DNA from: 2-02-FULL-66-14 sp964651335
Lineage (GTDB): Bacteria > Pseudomonadota > Gammaproteobacteria > Burkholderiales > SG8-39
Direction: 5' to 3'
Assembly: GCA_964651335.1 (NCBI GenBank)
Contig: CAZYVT010000005.1
Coordinates: 1-64,000 of the forward strand
DNA length: 64,000 nucleotides
The notes under the pieces were generated by a model. That model was not told where the DNA came from. It did not search any database and saw nothing but the letters and a program-made list of their open reading frames with translations. The position numbers and the translations under genes were made by a program. The first letter of the stretch is position 1, and every line of letters begins with the position of its first letter. Shown here one piece after another: positions 32,016 to 40,183 of the stretch.

Positions 32016-32786
32016 GTGACCCTCGAAACGCTCGGCGTCTGGCACATCGTCTTCGTCGCTGCGGTGATGATTCTCGCCGGATTCGTGCACGGCGCGCTCG
32101 GCTTCGGCTTTCCGCTGATCGCGACGCCGCTGGCTGCGCTCGTGCTCGATATCAAGGCGGCGATCGTGCTGATCGCACCGGTGACCCTTGTCGTCACGGT
32201 GATCTCGGTGGCGCGAGGCGGCGGCTGGCGCGAGGCGATTCGCAGCTTCTGGTTTCTGCCACTTGCCATGGCAGTCGGCTCGTATTCGGGCACGCGGATT
32301 CTCATCGCAGCGAAGCCGGCGCCCTTTCTGCTCGTCCTCGCCTTCCTGATCCTCGTCTATCTTGGCCTCGACAAGCTCAAGCGCGGTGAGAACGCGTTGG
32401 TGAAGAACTGGCGTCTGCCGATCGGGCTGGGAGTGGGCCTGGTCGCGGGAGTCTTCGAGGCGACGGCAAACGTCGCCGTGCCGCCTCTCATCATCTACCT
32501 GATGCTGCTCGGCTTGCCCCCCATTGCCACGGTGCAGACGCTGAACCTGTGCTTCTCGGTCGGCAAGGCAGTGCAGGTCGGCACCTGGGCGCTCTATGGC
32601 AACGTCGACGCGGCGCTCTGGCTCGCCGCCGCCGCGCTCACGGTCCCCTCGATGGTGGCGCTGTTCCGCGGCATGCGCGTGCGCGAGCGAATCGATGCGC
32701 CGACCTACCGGACCTGGCTGCGGCGTGCGCTGTGGGTGATGGCGGCGCTGCTGATCGGGCAGTACTTCTATCTGGTGTGGGGGTGA
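32016..32786 (+). CDS. TSUP-family (TauE/SafE) membrane permease
   Basis: A 256-residue protein with about eight hydrophobic helices. The two half-repeats GFVHGALGFGFPLIATPLAAL and GVFEATANVAVPPLIIYLMLLGLPP are the TauE/SafE pattern. The family exports or imports sulfite, sulfoacetate and other organic sulfonates or acids. The start is GTG 32016. Located after the second HAAT operon with an 83-bp gap; its stop overlaps the esterase remnant. Substrate unknown. Confidence 0.85.
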   Translation: MTLETLGVWHIVFVAAVMILAGFVHGALGFGFPLIATPLAALVLDIKAAIVLIAPVTLVVTVISVARGGGWREAIRSFWFLPLAMAVGSYSGTRILIAAKPAPFLLVLAFLILVYLGLDKLKRGENALVKNWRLPIGLGVGLVAGVFEATANVAVPPLIIYLMLLGLPPIATVQTLNLCFSVGKAVQVGTWALYGNVDAALWLAAAALTVPSMVALFRGMRVRERIDAPTYRTWLRRALWVMAALLIGQYFYLVWG

Positions 32787-32962
32787 ACGCGATAGCCCAA
32801 GGTGTGGAGTATTTCGGGGAAACCCGGGTCGGCGCAGGCCACGTCTGGCCCGGTGGCGAGCTCGACTATCTGCCGAGGCTGCTCGGTCCGGGAACGGCAG
32901 TGATCGACGCGAATGAGGAGATGTGGCGGTTCTTCCGGCGTCACCGCGTGCCCCTCGACTAG
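32783..32962 (+). pseudogene. C-terminal remnant of a PHB-depolymerase-like esterase
   Basis: Sixty codons overlapping the TSUP stop read ETRVGAGHVWPGGELDYLP and then TAVIDANEEMWRFFRRH. GAGHxWPGG carries the catalytic His of LpqC/poly(3-hydroxybutyrate) depolymerase-type alpha/beta hydrolases, and the DANExMWxFF end is their usual C-terminus. The nucleophile and acid domains (about 250 residues) are missing; upstream sequence belongs to the TSUP gene. A relic left by a deletion or rearrangement. Confidence 0.65.
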
Positions 32963-32979
32963 AATCCACCGCTCGCCCC

Positions 32980-33675
32980 ATGCACCGACTTGTATTTCCC
33001 GCGCTGTTGCTTTTCACCACCATTGCGGTTGCGCAAACACCGGAGGAGCAGTTGTTCGAGGCGATCGACGACGGCAAGCCACTGGTCGCCGAAGGGCTGG
33101 TGGCGCGCGGCAAGGTGAACGTCAACGCGCGCAACGCCGAGCGCGAGACGCCGCTGCACCGCGCCGTCGAGAAGGGCATGAAGGAGCTTGCCGTCCTGCT
33201 GCTGAAGGCGGGCGCGAGCACCGCGGCGCGCTCCACCACGGGCGAGACGGCGCTCCATCTCGCGGCGCTGCACGCGGATCCGGTCTATGCAGAGTTGCTG
33301 CTCGCGGCGGGCGCGGACGCGAAGGCGCGCAACGACGAAGGCGAGTCGGCGCTGCACTGGGCGGCGCTCACCGGCAACGCTCTCACGGCGCAGAAGCTGC
33401 TCGAGCGCGGTGCGGATGGCAATGTGCGCGATCTGAAGGGAAACCTGCCGCTGCATGGCGCCGCCGATGGCGGCGATCCGGCAGCGGTGAAGCTGCTGCT
33501 TTCGCGCACCCGGGACCCGCAGACGAAGAACCGCGACGGGCGCAGGCCGTCCGACATTGCGCGCGAGCGGGGCCACCGCGAGCTGGCGAAGCTCCTGGAC
33601 GGCGCACAGCCGGGACAGGGGTTCGGCGCGATCGACGTCGACGACCCGCGGCACCCGCGGTTCCAGAAGCAGTAG
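32980..33675 (+). CDS. Ankyrin-repeat protein, exported
   Basis: A 231-residue protein with a signal peptide (residues 1-18, ending AVAQ) and about five ankyrin repeats from residue 25 to 210 (for example ETPLHRAVEKGMKELAVLLLKAGAS, ETALHLAALHADPVYAELLLAAGAD, ESALHWAALTG). Ankyrin repeats mediate protein-protein contacts; a periplasmic scaffold or inhibitor role is possible. The tail (GQGFGAIDVDDPRHPRFQKQ) is non-repeat. No neighbour explains its partner. It starts only 17 bp after the esterase relic. Confidence 0.87.
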   Translation: MHRLVFPALLLFTTIAVAQTPEEQLFEAIDDGKPLVAEGLVARGKVNVNARNAERETPLHRAVEKGMKELAVLLLKAGASTAARSTTGETALHLAALHADPVYAELLLAAGADAKARNDEGESALHWAALTGNALTAQKLLERGADGNVRDLKGNLPLHGAADGGDPAAVKLLLSRTRDPQTKNRDGRRPSDIARERGHRELAKLLDGAQPGQGFGAIDVDDPRHPRFQKQ

Positions 33676-33707
33676 TAAGCTCCGGTAGGCTGTTTCGACC
33701 AACTGCA

Positions 33708-34490
33708 ATGACCAGAGGACTGCTTCGTGCCGCACTGCTGCTTGCCGCCCTGCAGGCAGTCCACGCACATGCGATGCAATGCAGCGCGAAATCCGGGGAG
33801 CGAACCGCCGCCCTGGTCGAGCTCTACACCTCGGAAGGCTGCGACAGCTGTCCGGCGGCGGACCGCTGGCTGTCATCGCTGGGAAGCCGCGGCTATGCAC
33901 CGGAACGCGTGGTGCCGATCGCGCTGCACGTGGATTACTGGGACTACATCGGCTGGAAGGACCCGTTCGCGCGCAACGCCTTTGCTGCGCGCCAGCGTAA
34001 GCTCGCGAAATTGAAGCGCGCCACGGCGATCTACACGCCGCAGGTCGTGCTGCAGGGCGAGGACTTCAGGCGCTGGCATTCCGGCGCCTTTGACGAAGCG
34101 GTGGCGAAAATCAATGCCCGGCCTGCGCGCTCGCGAATCGCGCTCGCCCTGGATGCGCGTCGCAAGGACGTGTACGAGGTCGAGGCGCGGGCGGAGGTCC
34201 TGGACCTCTCGCAAAGGGCGGATGCCGCGCTCTACCTCGCGACCTACGAGAACAAGCTCGTTTCCGCGGTCGGGGCGGGCGAAAACCGCGGCAAGACCCT
34301 GAGGCACGATTTCGTGGTCTTCGAGTGGGTCGGACCCTTGGGGTTTTCCCCGGACGGGCGGCTCTCGGAGCGCCGGACCCTGCCCCTGTTGCCCAAGGCG
34401 GAGGCAAAGCACTCCGGAGTGGTCGGATTCGTCCAGAACCGCTCAACCGCCGAGGTCTTGCAGGCGTTGATGCTTCCCGCCTGTCCCTAG
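33708..34490 (+). CDS. DUF1223 family thioredoxin-fold protein, exported
   Basis: A 260-residue protein with a signal peptide (about 1-22) and the DUF1223 pattern: VELYTSEGCDSCPAADRWL (a CxxC pair at the thioredoxin position), VVPIALHVDYWDYIGWKDPFA, YTPQVVLQGEDF and a beta-rich C-terminal domain. The family is periplasmic and probably redox-active, but no member has a well defined substrate. It follows the ankyrin gene by 32 bp and may be cotranscribed. Confidence 0.88.
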   Translation: MTRGLLRAALLLAALQAVHAHAMQCSAKSGERTAALVELYTSEGCDSCPAADRWLSSLGSRGYAPERVVPIALHVDYWDYIGWKDPFARNAFAARQRKLAKLKRATAIYTPQVVLQGEDFRRWHSGAFDEAVAKINARPARSRIALALDARRKDVYEVEARAEVLDLSQRADAALYLATYENKLVSAVGAGENRGKTLRHDFVVFEWVGPLGFSPDGRLSERRTLPLLPKAEAKHSGVVGFVQNRSTAEVLQALMLPACP

Positions 34491-34535
34491 AGGGGGGCCG
34501 AACGCCCTTTTCCTGCTCGATTTTGCCGCCTCGGG

Positions 34536-34541
34536 TATATT
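34536..34541 (+). promoter_or_regulatory. Candidate -10 element upstream of the DGQHR gene
   Basis: TATATT lies about 50 bp upstream of the preferred start at 34590. The region 17 bp ahead (CTGCTC) is a poor -35 match. A short GGGC...GCCC hairpin followed by TTTT (about 34494-34511) just before it may end the DUF1223 transcript. Confidence 0.3.
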
Positions 34542-34589
34542 CGGCCAGTTCCGACCGCCGTGGGGCGGGTTTCCGGGAGGGCTTACGAC

Positions 34590-35708
34590 GTGCAGGCCAC
34601 GCAGATCCGCCAGAAGGACGGGATCTTCTATTTCGTCAGTTACCGGGCGAAGGATCTTCTCGCCCGGGTGCGCTTCATCAGCCGGTTCTACGGCGAGGGC
34701 GAGGAGATCGCCGCCTCGCCCATTTCGCCGGACGACGATATCGCGCAGTTCATCTCCCGGATCGAGCGCAACGATCGCGCGTTCCAGCGGTCGCTGTCGC
34801 GCGCCAAGATCCGCCAGCTCACCAATTTCTACGAGACCGCCGTGACGCAGCCCGCGATCCCGGGCACCGTCCTGCTCTACACCGCGGAGAGGCTGGCGTT
34901 TCGCGCCAACGGCGACGGCGGCGGCCATATCACCGAGCCGGGCTCGAAGTTCCTGATCATCGACGGACAACACCGGCTCGCGGCGCTGCACTTCTACATG
35001 CTGGAGCGGCCGAACGACGCCGCGACGATCAACGTTCCCTGCATCATCTTCGATGGCCGCAGCGAGGACTTTGCGGCCGAGATGTTCGTCATCATCAACT
35101 CGACGCCGACCCGCATCAACAAGAGCCACTTGATCGATTTGTACGAGCGCGTGTCCTGGGCTGCGCCCGACCGCAAGTTCGCTGCGCGCCTGGTGGAGCG
35201 GCTGTACGGCGAGGGTGATAGCCCGTTGCGTTACCGCATCAACCGGCTCGGCGGCCGCAGCCAGCGCGACAAGTGGGTGCTGCAGGCGGAGTTGTTCAAC
35301 GAGCTGCACCGTTGGGTGCGCGGCCGCTGGCGCTCGATCCAGGTTTCCGGCGGCAGCTCCAAGGAAGTGCCGCGCTACTACGCGGTCGTGCGCGACTTCC
35401 TCAGGGCGTCGCGCACTGCTTTCGGCGATGCGGTTTGGGGCAAGGACAACTACATGGTGACCAAGCCGGTGACGATCAAGGCGCTGATGAGGGTCTGTGC
35501 CGATCTCGCCAAGGAGGATGCAGAGCCGGAGGCCGGTCGCCCGGCGCGCTGGGAGCAGCGGCTCGCCCCTTGGGCCGAGCTCGGCAAGCAGTTCCGCGAG
35601 GAGGGTTTCTATGAGCGCTTCGCCGCCAAGGGCGAAGTCGAGCGTGTGTCGCGCGTGCACCGCGAACTCGCGCGCGCGGCGGGTATCGAGGCGACGAAGA
35701 AGGGCTAA
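34590..35708 (+). CDS. DGQHR-domain protein (DndB-related)
   Basis: A 372-residue protein with the defining sequence FLIIDGQHRLAALHF (D125-G-Q-H-R129) and the ParB-like companion segments VPCIIFDGRSEDFAAEMFVIINSTPTRINKSHL. The DGQHR domain occurs in DndB, the regulator of DNA phosphorothioation, and in stand-alone proteins often in genome islands. No dnd genes are present. The frame opens at GTG 34560, but GTG 34590 has GGGAGG nine bases upstream and is preferred. It is flanked by unrelated convergent genes. Nucleotide binding or DNA-linked regulation is plausible; function not known. Confidence 0.82.
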   Translation: MQATQIRQKDGIFYFVSYRAKDLLARVRFISRFYGEGEEIAASPISPDDDIAQFISRIERNDRAFQRSLSRAKIRQLTNFYETAVTQPAIPGTVLLYTAERLAFRANGDGGGHITEPGSKFLIIDGQHRLAALHFYMLERPNDAATINVPCIIFDGRSEDFAAEMFVIINSTPTRINKSHLIDLYERVSWAAPDRKFAARLVERLYGEGDSPLRYRINRLGGRSQRDKWVLQAELFNELHRWVRGRWRSIQVSGGSSKEVPRYYAVVRDFLRASRTAFGDAVWGKDNYMVTKPVTIKALMRVCADLAKEDAEPEAGRPARWEQRLAPWAELGKQFREEGFYERFAAKGEVERVSRVHRELARAAGIEATKKG

Positions 35709-35787
35709 ACGGCTGCGGCCCGGCCGCGCGGCCCCTGGGGACGCGGCTGCGGGGCGTCCTGCCGACCGCCGCGCTCAAGTCGCCGTC

Positions 35788-37002
35788 CTATTGGGATCGG
35801 ATCAAGTGGCTGATTGCCGCAGCCGCCCGCTCGCAGGCGCTTGCCGACGCCCGTTGGGTACCGGGAATCGGCACGGTCAAGCCGGCAAACGTGGCGGAAC
35901 CCGCGCTTTCCACTTCGAACTTTGCGCTCATGGTGAATCGTCTCAGGTCCCAGAGCGTGACCTGAAGCCGCGTCTTGAGCGCGTCGCCGCGCACCCCGGA
36001 GCAGCCCGGCGCCCTGTAAGTAGTGTCGCAGCGCAGGACATCGGGGTTGCGGTCGCTGCTGCGTTCGGTGTGGATCAGCGCGACGTAATCCAGCCCTGCA
36101 GTCCCGATTCCGTCCTGAACGGCCGTCTGGCGCATCAGCTCAGGCATCTGTTGCGCGGTGTCCATGAGGGTCGAGTGTTCGAACCAGGGGAACAGGGCAT
36201 CCTGGATCTGCTCGACCGGCACGACGGACATCTCCGGATTGGCCTGCGCCAATGCGTCGGCAAGACAGGCGGTGTCGTTGGTGGTCTTGCGCTCGCGCGA
36301 CTCGGAGGGCTCGAGGAGTGATGTAATCGCGAGCCGGATCGGGCCGCGTTGACTCGCATGTGGACGGGCAGGGGCAATTTCCGCGCGTGCTGCGACCGGA
36401 AGTCTTGCATGCAGCGCCGGCCGCCGGACAATCGAGGTCAGCAATTGCGCGGCAGCATCGCGAAACGCGGCCGGATACAGCCGATCGTCGCGCGGCGTCC
36501 ACGCACCGTCCATTCGACTCCTCGCGTGGAGGGTCCACGAGTCGATGCGATCGCCCCCGGACGTATAGACGTCGACGCCATACTCGATCAGGCGGCCGGA
36601 AAACCCTGCTGTCGTCTGGGTCGGGCGATTGCGAATCGTAGCGACTCCTGCGATTCTGGGAACGAATACCAGTGAAGTGTCTTCCGGCGCAGCCGCCGCC
36701 GGCGGCGGCCACGCGGAGAGGCGTACCACGCCCTCGAAAACGGTTGCGAGCACATGATCGAACAGCGCGATGCTCGCAGTTCCGGGCCGGTGCGTGACTT
36801 CGGGTGCACCCCGGTCGGTCATCGCGCCATGGGTGAATTCGGGTGTGTAAAAGACGCCGATGGCGGTTGGCAGAGGGGCGAGGCGCGCCGCCGGCAGGGA
36901 TGGAAACGCCGGCTGCAGGACAATCGGGTCGTTCGGGCCCGGTTGGGTCGCACAGCCCGTGAGACCGATGCAGAGAGCCAGGACTGCGTGGGCGGGCTTC
37001 AT
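35788..37002 (-). CDS. Lipoprotein of unknown function
   Basis: A 404-residue protein whose first residues (MKPAHAVLALCIGLTGCAT) form a lipoprotein signal with lipobox LTGC, so Cys17 would be acylated. The mature part contains no domain I recognise; it is rich in short beta-strand segments and includes a phrase (FDHVLATVFEGVVRL) reminiscent of lipoproteins that assess envelope components. The start overlaps the P450 stop by 3 bp, so it is co-translated with the P450. The upstream part of the frame (to 37149) lacks a leader and is excluded. Confidence 0.7.
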   Translation of the reverse strand: MKPAHAVLALCIGLTGCATQPGPNDPIVLQPAFPSLPAARLAPLPTAIGVFYTPEFTHGAMTDRGAPEVTHRPGTASIALFDHVLATVFEGVVRLSAWPPPAAAAPEDTSLVFVPRIAGVATIRNRPTQTTAGFSGRLIEYGVDVYTSGGDRIDSWTLHARSRMDGAWTPRDDRLYPAAFRDAAAQLLTSIVRRPALHARLPVAARAEIAPARPHASQRGPIRLAITSLLEPSESRERKTTNDTACLADALAQANPEMSVVPVEQIQDALFPWFEHSTLMDTAQQMPELMRQTAVQDGIGTAGLDYVALIHTERSSDRNPDVLRCDTTYRAPGCSGVRGDALKTRLQVTLWDLRRFTMSAKFEVESAGSATFAGLTVPIPGTQRASASACERAAAAISHLIRSQ

Positions 37003-38420
37003 CGAGTTCCGGGCCGGTCGAATCCGCGTGTTCGCGCAGCCTGGCTCGAGTCGCGCGTTCGCACTATGGCTCGCACCGCGGTGCCGGGCCGCAACGTCAC
37101 CGAGGGACGTGGCCGGACCGCCTGACCGGGTATGAGATCGAACTTCCAACGCTCGATCAGCGTGGCAAGGATCAACAATGCCTCGAGCCAGGCGAACCCT
37201 TCGCCGATACAGTGACGGTCCCCGGCGCTGAACGGGAAGAACGCGCCGCGCGGCAGCCTGCGCTCGAACTCCTCGGTCCAGCGCTCGGGGTGGAAGCGTT
37301 CCGGCTGGTCGAAAAAGCGGCCGTCCCGGTGCGACACATACTGGCTCAGAAGGACGGTCGCGCCCTTGCGGATCGTGTAACCACCGAGCCGGACGTCCTC
37401 GAGCGGCGTTCGGCCGACAAACCAGGCGGGCGGGTAGAGTCGGAGCCCTTCCAGGATCACCTGGCGCGTGTAGCAGAGGCGATCGGCATCCGCGGCCTCG
37501 AAGCGCGGCCGGCCCGCGAGCACCGACTGCACCTCGGCGTGGAGCTTCGCATCTGCCTCCGGATGCTGTGCCAGCAGCCAGATCGTCCAGGTGAGCACGT
37601 TGGCGGTGGTTTCGTGACCGGCGAGAAACAGCGTCAGCAGCTCGTCGCGCAACTGCTTCTCGTTCATGGCGGCGTTGGTTTCGTCATCCTTCGCCTGCAT
37701 CAGGAGCGAGAGCAGGTCCTCCCCGCGCCCGGGATGACGCAGACGGTGCGCGATCATGCCGTAGATGACCTCGTCCAGCTCCTGCAGCGCCCTGCGGAAT
37801 CTGTGCGTCGAGGGCAGGGGGAGGTTGAGGGCATAGCGCAGGAACGGCGACAGCAGGCGCGTGAAATACGACATCAGGAGCGTGAGGTTGCGCGAGACCC
37901 GGTCCGCCTCGCCTTCGACGTCATGGTCGAACAGCGTTTTCGCCACCACCGCCATGGTGAGCTTCATCATCTCCGCGGCGATATCGATCTCGCCTCCCGG
38001 AGTCCAGCGCCCGGAGGTACGCTGCGCGAATTCGACCATGCAGCCCGCGTAGGCGTCGATCCTCGATTTGCGGAATACCGGCTGCATCAGGCGCCGCTGC
38101 CGCGCGTGCAGCTCGCCGCGCGCAGTGAGCAGTCCCGTCCCGAGGACGAGCTCGAGCCGCGCGCGCAACGCGCTGACCTCGAATTTCGCGCGCTGCGTGA
38201 TCAGGACTTCCCGCACGTAATCCGGGTGGCTGACGAGGAACACCTCATTGCCGGCGAGCGAGAAGCAGGCGATGTCGCCGTACTTGCGGGCGATCCCTGA
38301 TAGAAGCCCGAGCGGGTCCCTGGCGAACTTCCACGACTGCACGATCCCGGTGAGGCGCGCCGGGCCGGGCGGCCGCGCGCGCGAATCCGGCCTGGACGCC
38401 GCGGCTTCGCGCGCATCCAT
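36999..38420 (-). CDS. Cytochrome P450
   Basis: A 473-residue soluble bacterial P450. The I-helix motif AGHETT is at residues 267-272, the ExxR pair in E324-G-L-R327, the PERF region QPERFHPERW, and the haem loop FSAGDRHCIG places the axial thiolate at C404. The sequence is closest in style to CYP110/CYP102-like fatty-acid or alkane hydroxylases. The ATG shares a base with the stop of the CoA-transferase gene and its own stop lies within the lipoprotein start. No dedicated ferredoxin or reductase gene is adjacent. Substrate unknown; the CoA-transferase suggests a carboxylic acid. Confidence 0.93.
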   Translation of the reverse strand: MDAREAAASRPDSRARPPGPARLTGIVQSWKFARDPLGLLSGIARKYGDIACFSLAGNEVFLVSHPDYVREVLITQRAKFEVSALRARLELVLGTGLLTARGELHARQRRLMQPVFRKSRIDAYAGCMVEFAQRTSGRWTPGGEIDIAAEMMKLTMAVVAKTLFDHDVEGEADRVSRNLTLLMSYFTRLLSPFLRYALNLPLPSTHRFRRALQELDEVIYGMIAHRLRHPGRGEDLLSLLMQAKDDETNAAMNEKQLRDELLTLFLAGHETTANVLTWTIWLLAQHPEADAKLHAEVQSVLAGRPRFEAADADRLCYTRQVILEGLRLYPPAWFVGRTPLEDVRLGGYTIRKGATVLLSQYVSHRDGRFFDQPERFHPERWTEEFERRLPRGAFFPFSAGDRHCIGEGFAWLEALLILATLIERWKFDLIPGQAVRPRPSVTLRPGTAVRAIVRTRDSSQAARTRGFDRPGTR

Positions 38421-39601
38421 CAGATCGCTCCCTCGGCAGCGAGGCGCTCGATTTCGCCTGCGGCGCATCCCAGCTCGGCGAGGATCTGCCGGGTGTGCCC
38501 GCCGAGTGCGGGAACCGCATCCATGCGCGGCTCGAACGCGTCGAGATTGAGCGGGGGCTTCATCGCCTTCAGCGTTCCCGCCGGCGAATCCACGTCGCGC
38601 CAGCGATCACGGGCCTGGAGTTGCGCGTGATCCCAGAATTCCTGCATCGTGTTCAGGCGCGCGTTGGCGATCTCGGCGCGCTCCAGCCGCTCCAGGACCT
38701 GGGTCGCGGTCAGATTCGAGAACGCGCGCTCGATTTCGGTGCGCAGGCAATTGCGGTTGGCGTCGCGTACCGGGCCGGTGGCGAAGCGCTCGTCCGAGGC
38801 AAGCGCCGCATCGCAAAGCACGATGTCGCAGAACCGCGCGAATTCGCGATCGTTCTGCACGCCGAGAAAGACGCTATTGCCATCGCCTGCGGCGAACGGG
38901 CCGTAGGGAGCGATCGTGGCGTGGAACGCGCCCGAGCGCGGCGGCGCGGTTCCGCCGTACGCGGTGAAGTAGGCGGGAAACCCCATCCACTCGCCGAGCG
39001 ACTCGAACATGGTGATGTCGAGGGTCGCACCGCAGCCTTCGCGCTCCCGCCTCAACAGTGCGGCGAGGATCGAGGACAGGCCGTACATGCCGGCGGCGAT
39101 GTCTGCGACCGGAATTCCGGCTTTGGCGTGCATCTCCTCGGTGCCGGTCACCGAAAGCAGCCCTGCCTCGCACTGCACCAGCAGGTCGTAGGCCTTCTTC
39201 GCCGCGTAAGGCCCCGCCGGACCGTAGCCGGAGATACCGCACCAGATCAGCCGCGGGTGCTTCGCGCGCAGCTCTGCCGCACCCAGGCCCATGCGGTCTG
39301 CGGCGCCGGGGGCGAGGTTCTGCACGAATACGTCGGCGCGCGCGATCAGCTTTGCGAGGATCGCCCTCGCCTGCGCATGCTTCACGTCGAGCGTAAGGCT
39401 TTCCTTGGAGCGATTGACCCAGACGAAATGCGAAGACAGGCCCTTCACTGTCCGGTCGTAGCCGCGCGCGGCGTCGCCGCTGCCCGGGCGCTCGATCTTG
39501 ATCACGCGCGCGCCCAGTTCCGCAAGCTGCCGGGTGCAAAACGGCCCCGCGATCACCTGTTCCAGCGCCACGACGGTGATGCCGTCCAGGGGTCGTTTCA
39601 T
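38420..39601 (-). CDS. Family III CoA-transferase (CaiB/BaiF-type)
   Basis: A 393-residue enzyme of the formyl-CoA/carnitine CoA-transferase family: LDGITVVALEQVIAGPFCTRQLAELGARVIKIERP at the N-terminus and a catalytic Asp at D139 in AYDLLVQCEAG. These enzymes move CoA between carboxylic acids through an aspartyl-CoA intermediate. It is the first gene of a three-gene unit with a P450 and a lipoprotein, each overlapping the next, which suggests activation of an acid substrate before or after P450 oxidation. Confidence 0.92.
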   Translation of the reverse strand: MKRPLDGITVVALEQVIAGPFCTRQLAELGARVIKIERPGSGDAARGYDRTVKGLSSHFVWVNRSKESLTLDVKHAQARAILAKLIARADVFVQNLAPGAADRMGLGAAELRAKHPRLIWCGISGYGPAGPYAAKKAYDLLVQCEAGLLSVTGTEEMHAKAGIPVADIAAGMYGLSSILAALLRREREGCGATLDITMFESLGEWMGFPAYFTAYGGTAPPRSGAFHATIAPYGPFAAGDGNSVFLGVQNDREFARFCDIVLCDAALASDERFATGPVRDANRNCLRTEIERAFSNLTATQVLERLERAEIANARLNTMQEFWDHAQLQARDRWRDVDSPAGTLKAMKPPLNLDAFEPRMDAVPALGGHTRQILAELGCAAGEIERLAAEGAI

Positions 39602-39714
39602 GCGAGCTCGGCGGCAAGGGCGTTGTGGGCTGCGGCAGCCATGGCGGCGATGATTTTACGTCGCCGATCCCGCGGTGGTTGCGCGGCGGCGCTCTGCGTG
39701 CCACATTAGACGCC

Positions 39715-40140
39715 ATGGAACAGTATCTCGCGTGGGCGATCATGGGCCTGACGCTGGTGATCGTCGAGCTGGTCTCCGGCACGTTTTACCTTGTGATGCT
39801 CGGCGTAGCGGCGTTCGGCGCCAGCGCCGCCGCGTACCTGGGTTACGATTTCCCCGTGCAGGCGATCGTCGCGGCAATTGTCGCGGGCGCCGGGTGCTAC
39901 TGGGTGTTCGCGTACCGCGCGCGCAACGCCGCAAAACAAATGGCGCAGGTGGACGCCGGCCAACCGGCCAGTTTCGAGACCTGGGTGGACCAGGGTGCAC
40001 GCTTGGCGCGCGTGCGCTATCGCGGCGCATCCTGGGACGCGCGCGTCGAAGGCGACCAGGCTCCCGAGCCAGGCGCGATCGTGTACGTAGTCTCCACCCA
40101 TGGCAATACGCTCAAAGTCACCGCACGGCGCCCCGGCTGA
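39715..40140 (+). CDS. NfeD-family membrane protein
   Basis: A 141-residue protein with two or three hydrophobic helices in its first 70 residues and a C-terminal OB-fold domain (ASFETWVDQGARLARVRYRGASWDARVEG). NfeD proteins of this short type pair with SPFH-domain proteins such as the one encoded 43 bp downstream. Together they are thought to organise membrane microdomains. The start at 39715 is the first ATG with homology; the upstream frame overlaps the divergent CoA-transferase. Confidence 0.9.
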   Translation: MEQYLAWAIMGLTLVIVELVSGTFYLVMLGVAAFGASAAAYLGYDFPVQAIVAAIVAGAGCYWVFAYRARNAAKQMAQVDAGQPASFETWVDQGARLARVRYRGASWDARVEGDQAPEPGAIVYVVSTHGNTLKVTARRPG

Positions 40141-40183
40141 GTCCCAGCCCGCGGCACCGGTTTCCCGCCCAAGGAGGTTACCG

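Noticed and set aside
35709..35787. GC-rich palindromes (GGCCGCGCGGCC) between convergent genes
   Set aside because: Could be a bidirectional terminator, but there is no T-tract and such palindromes are expected by chance at this GC content.
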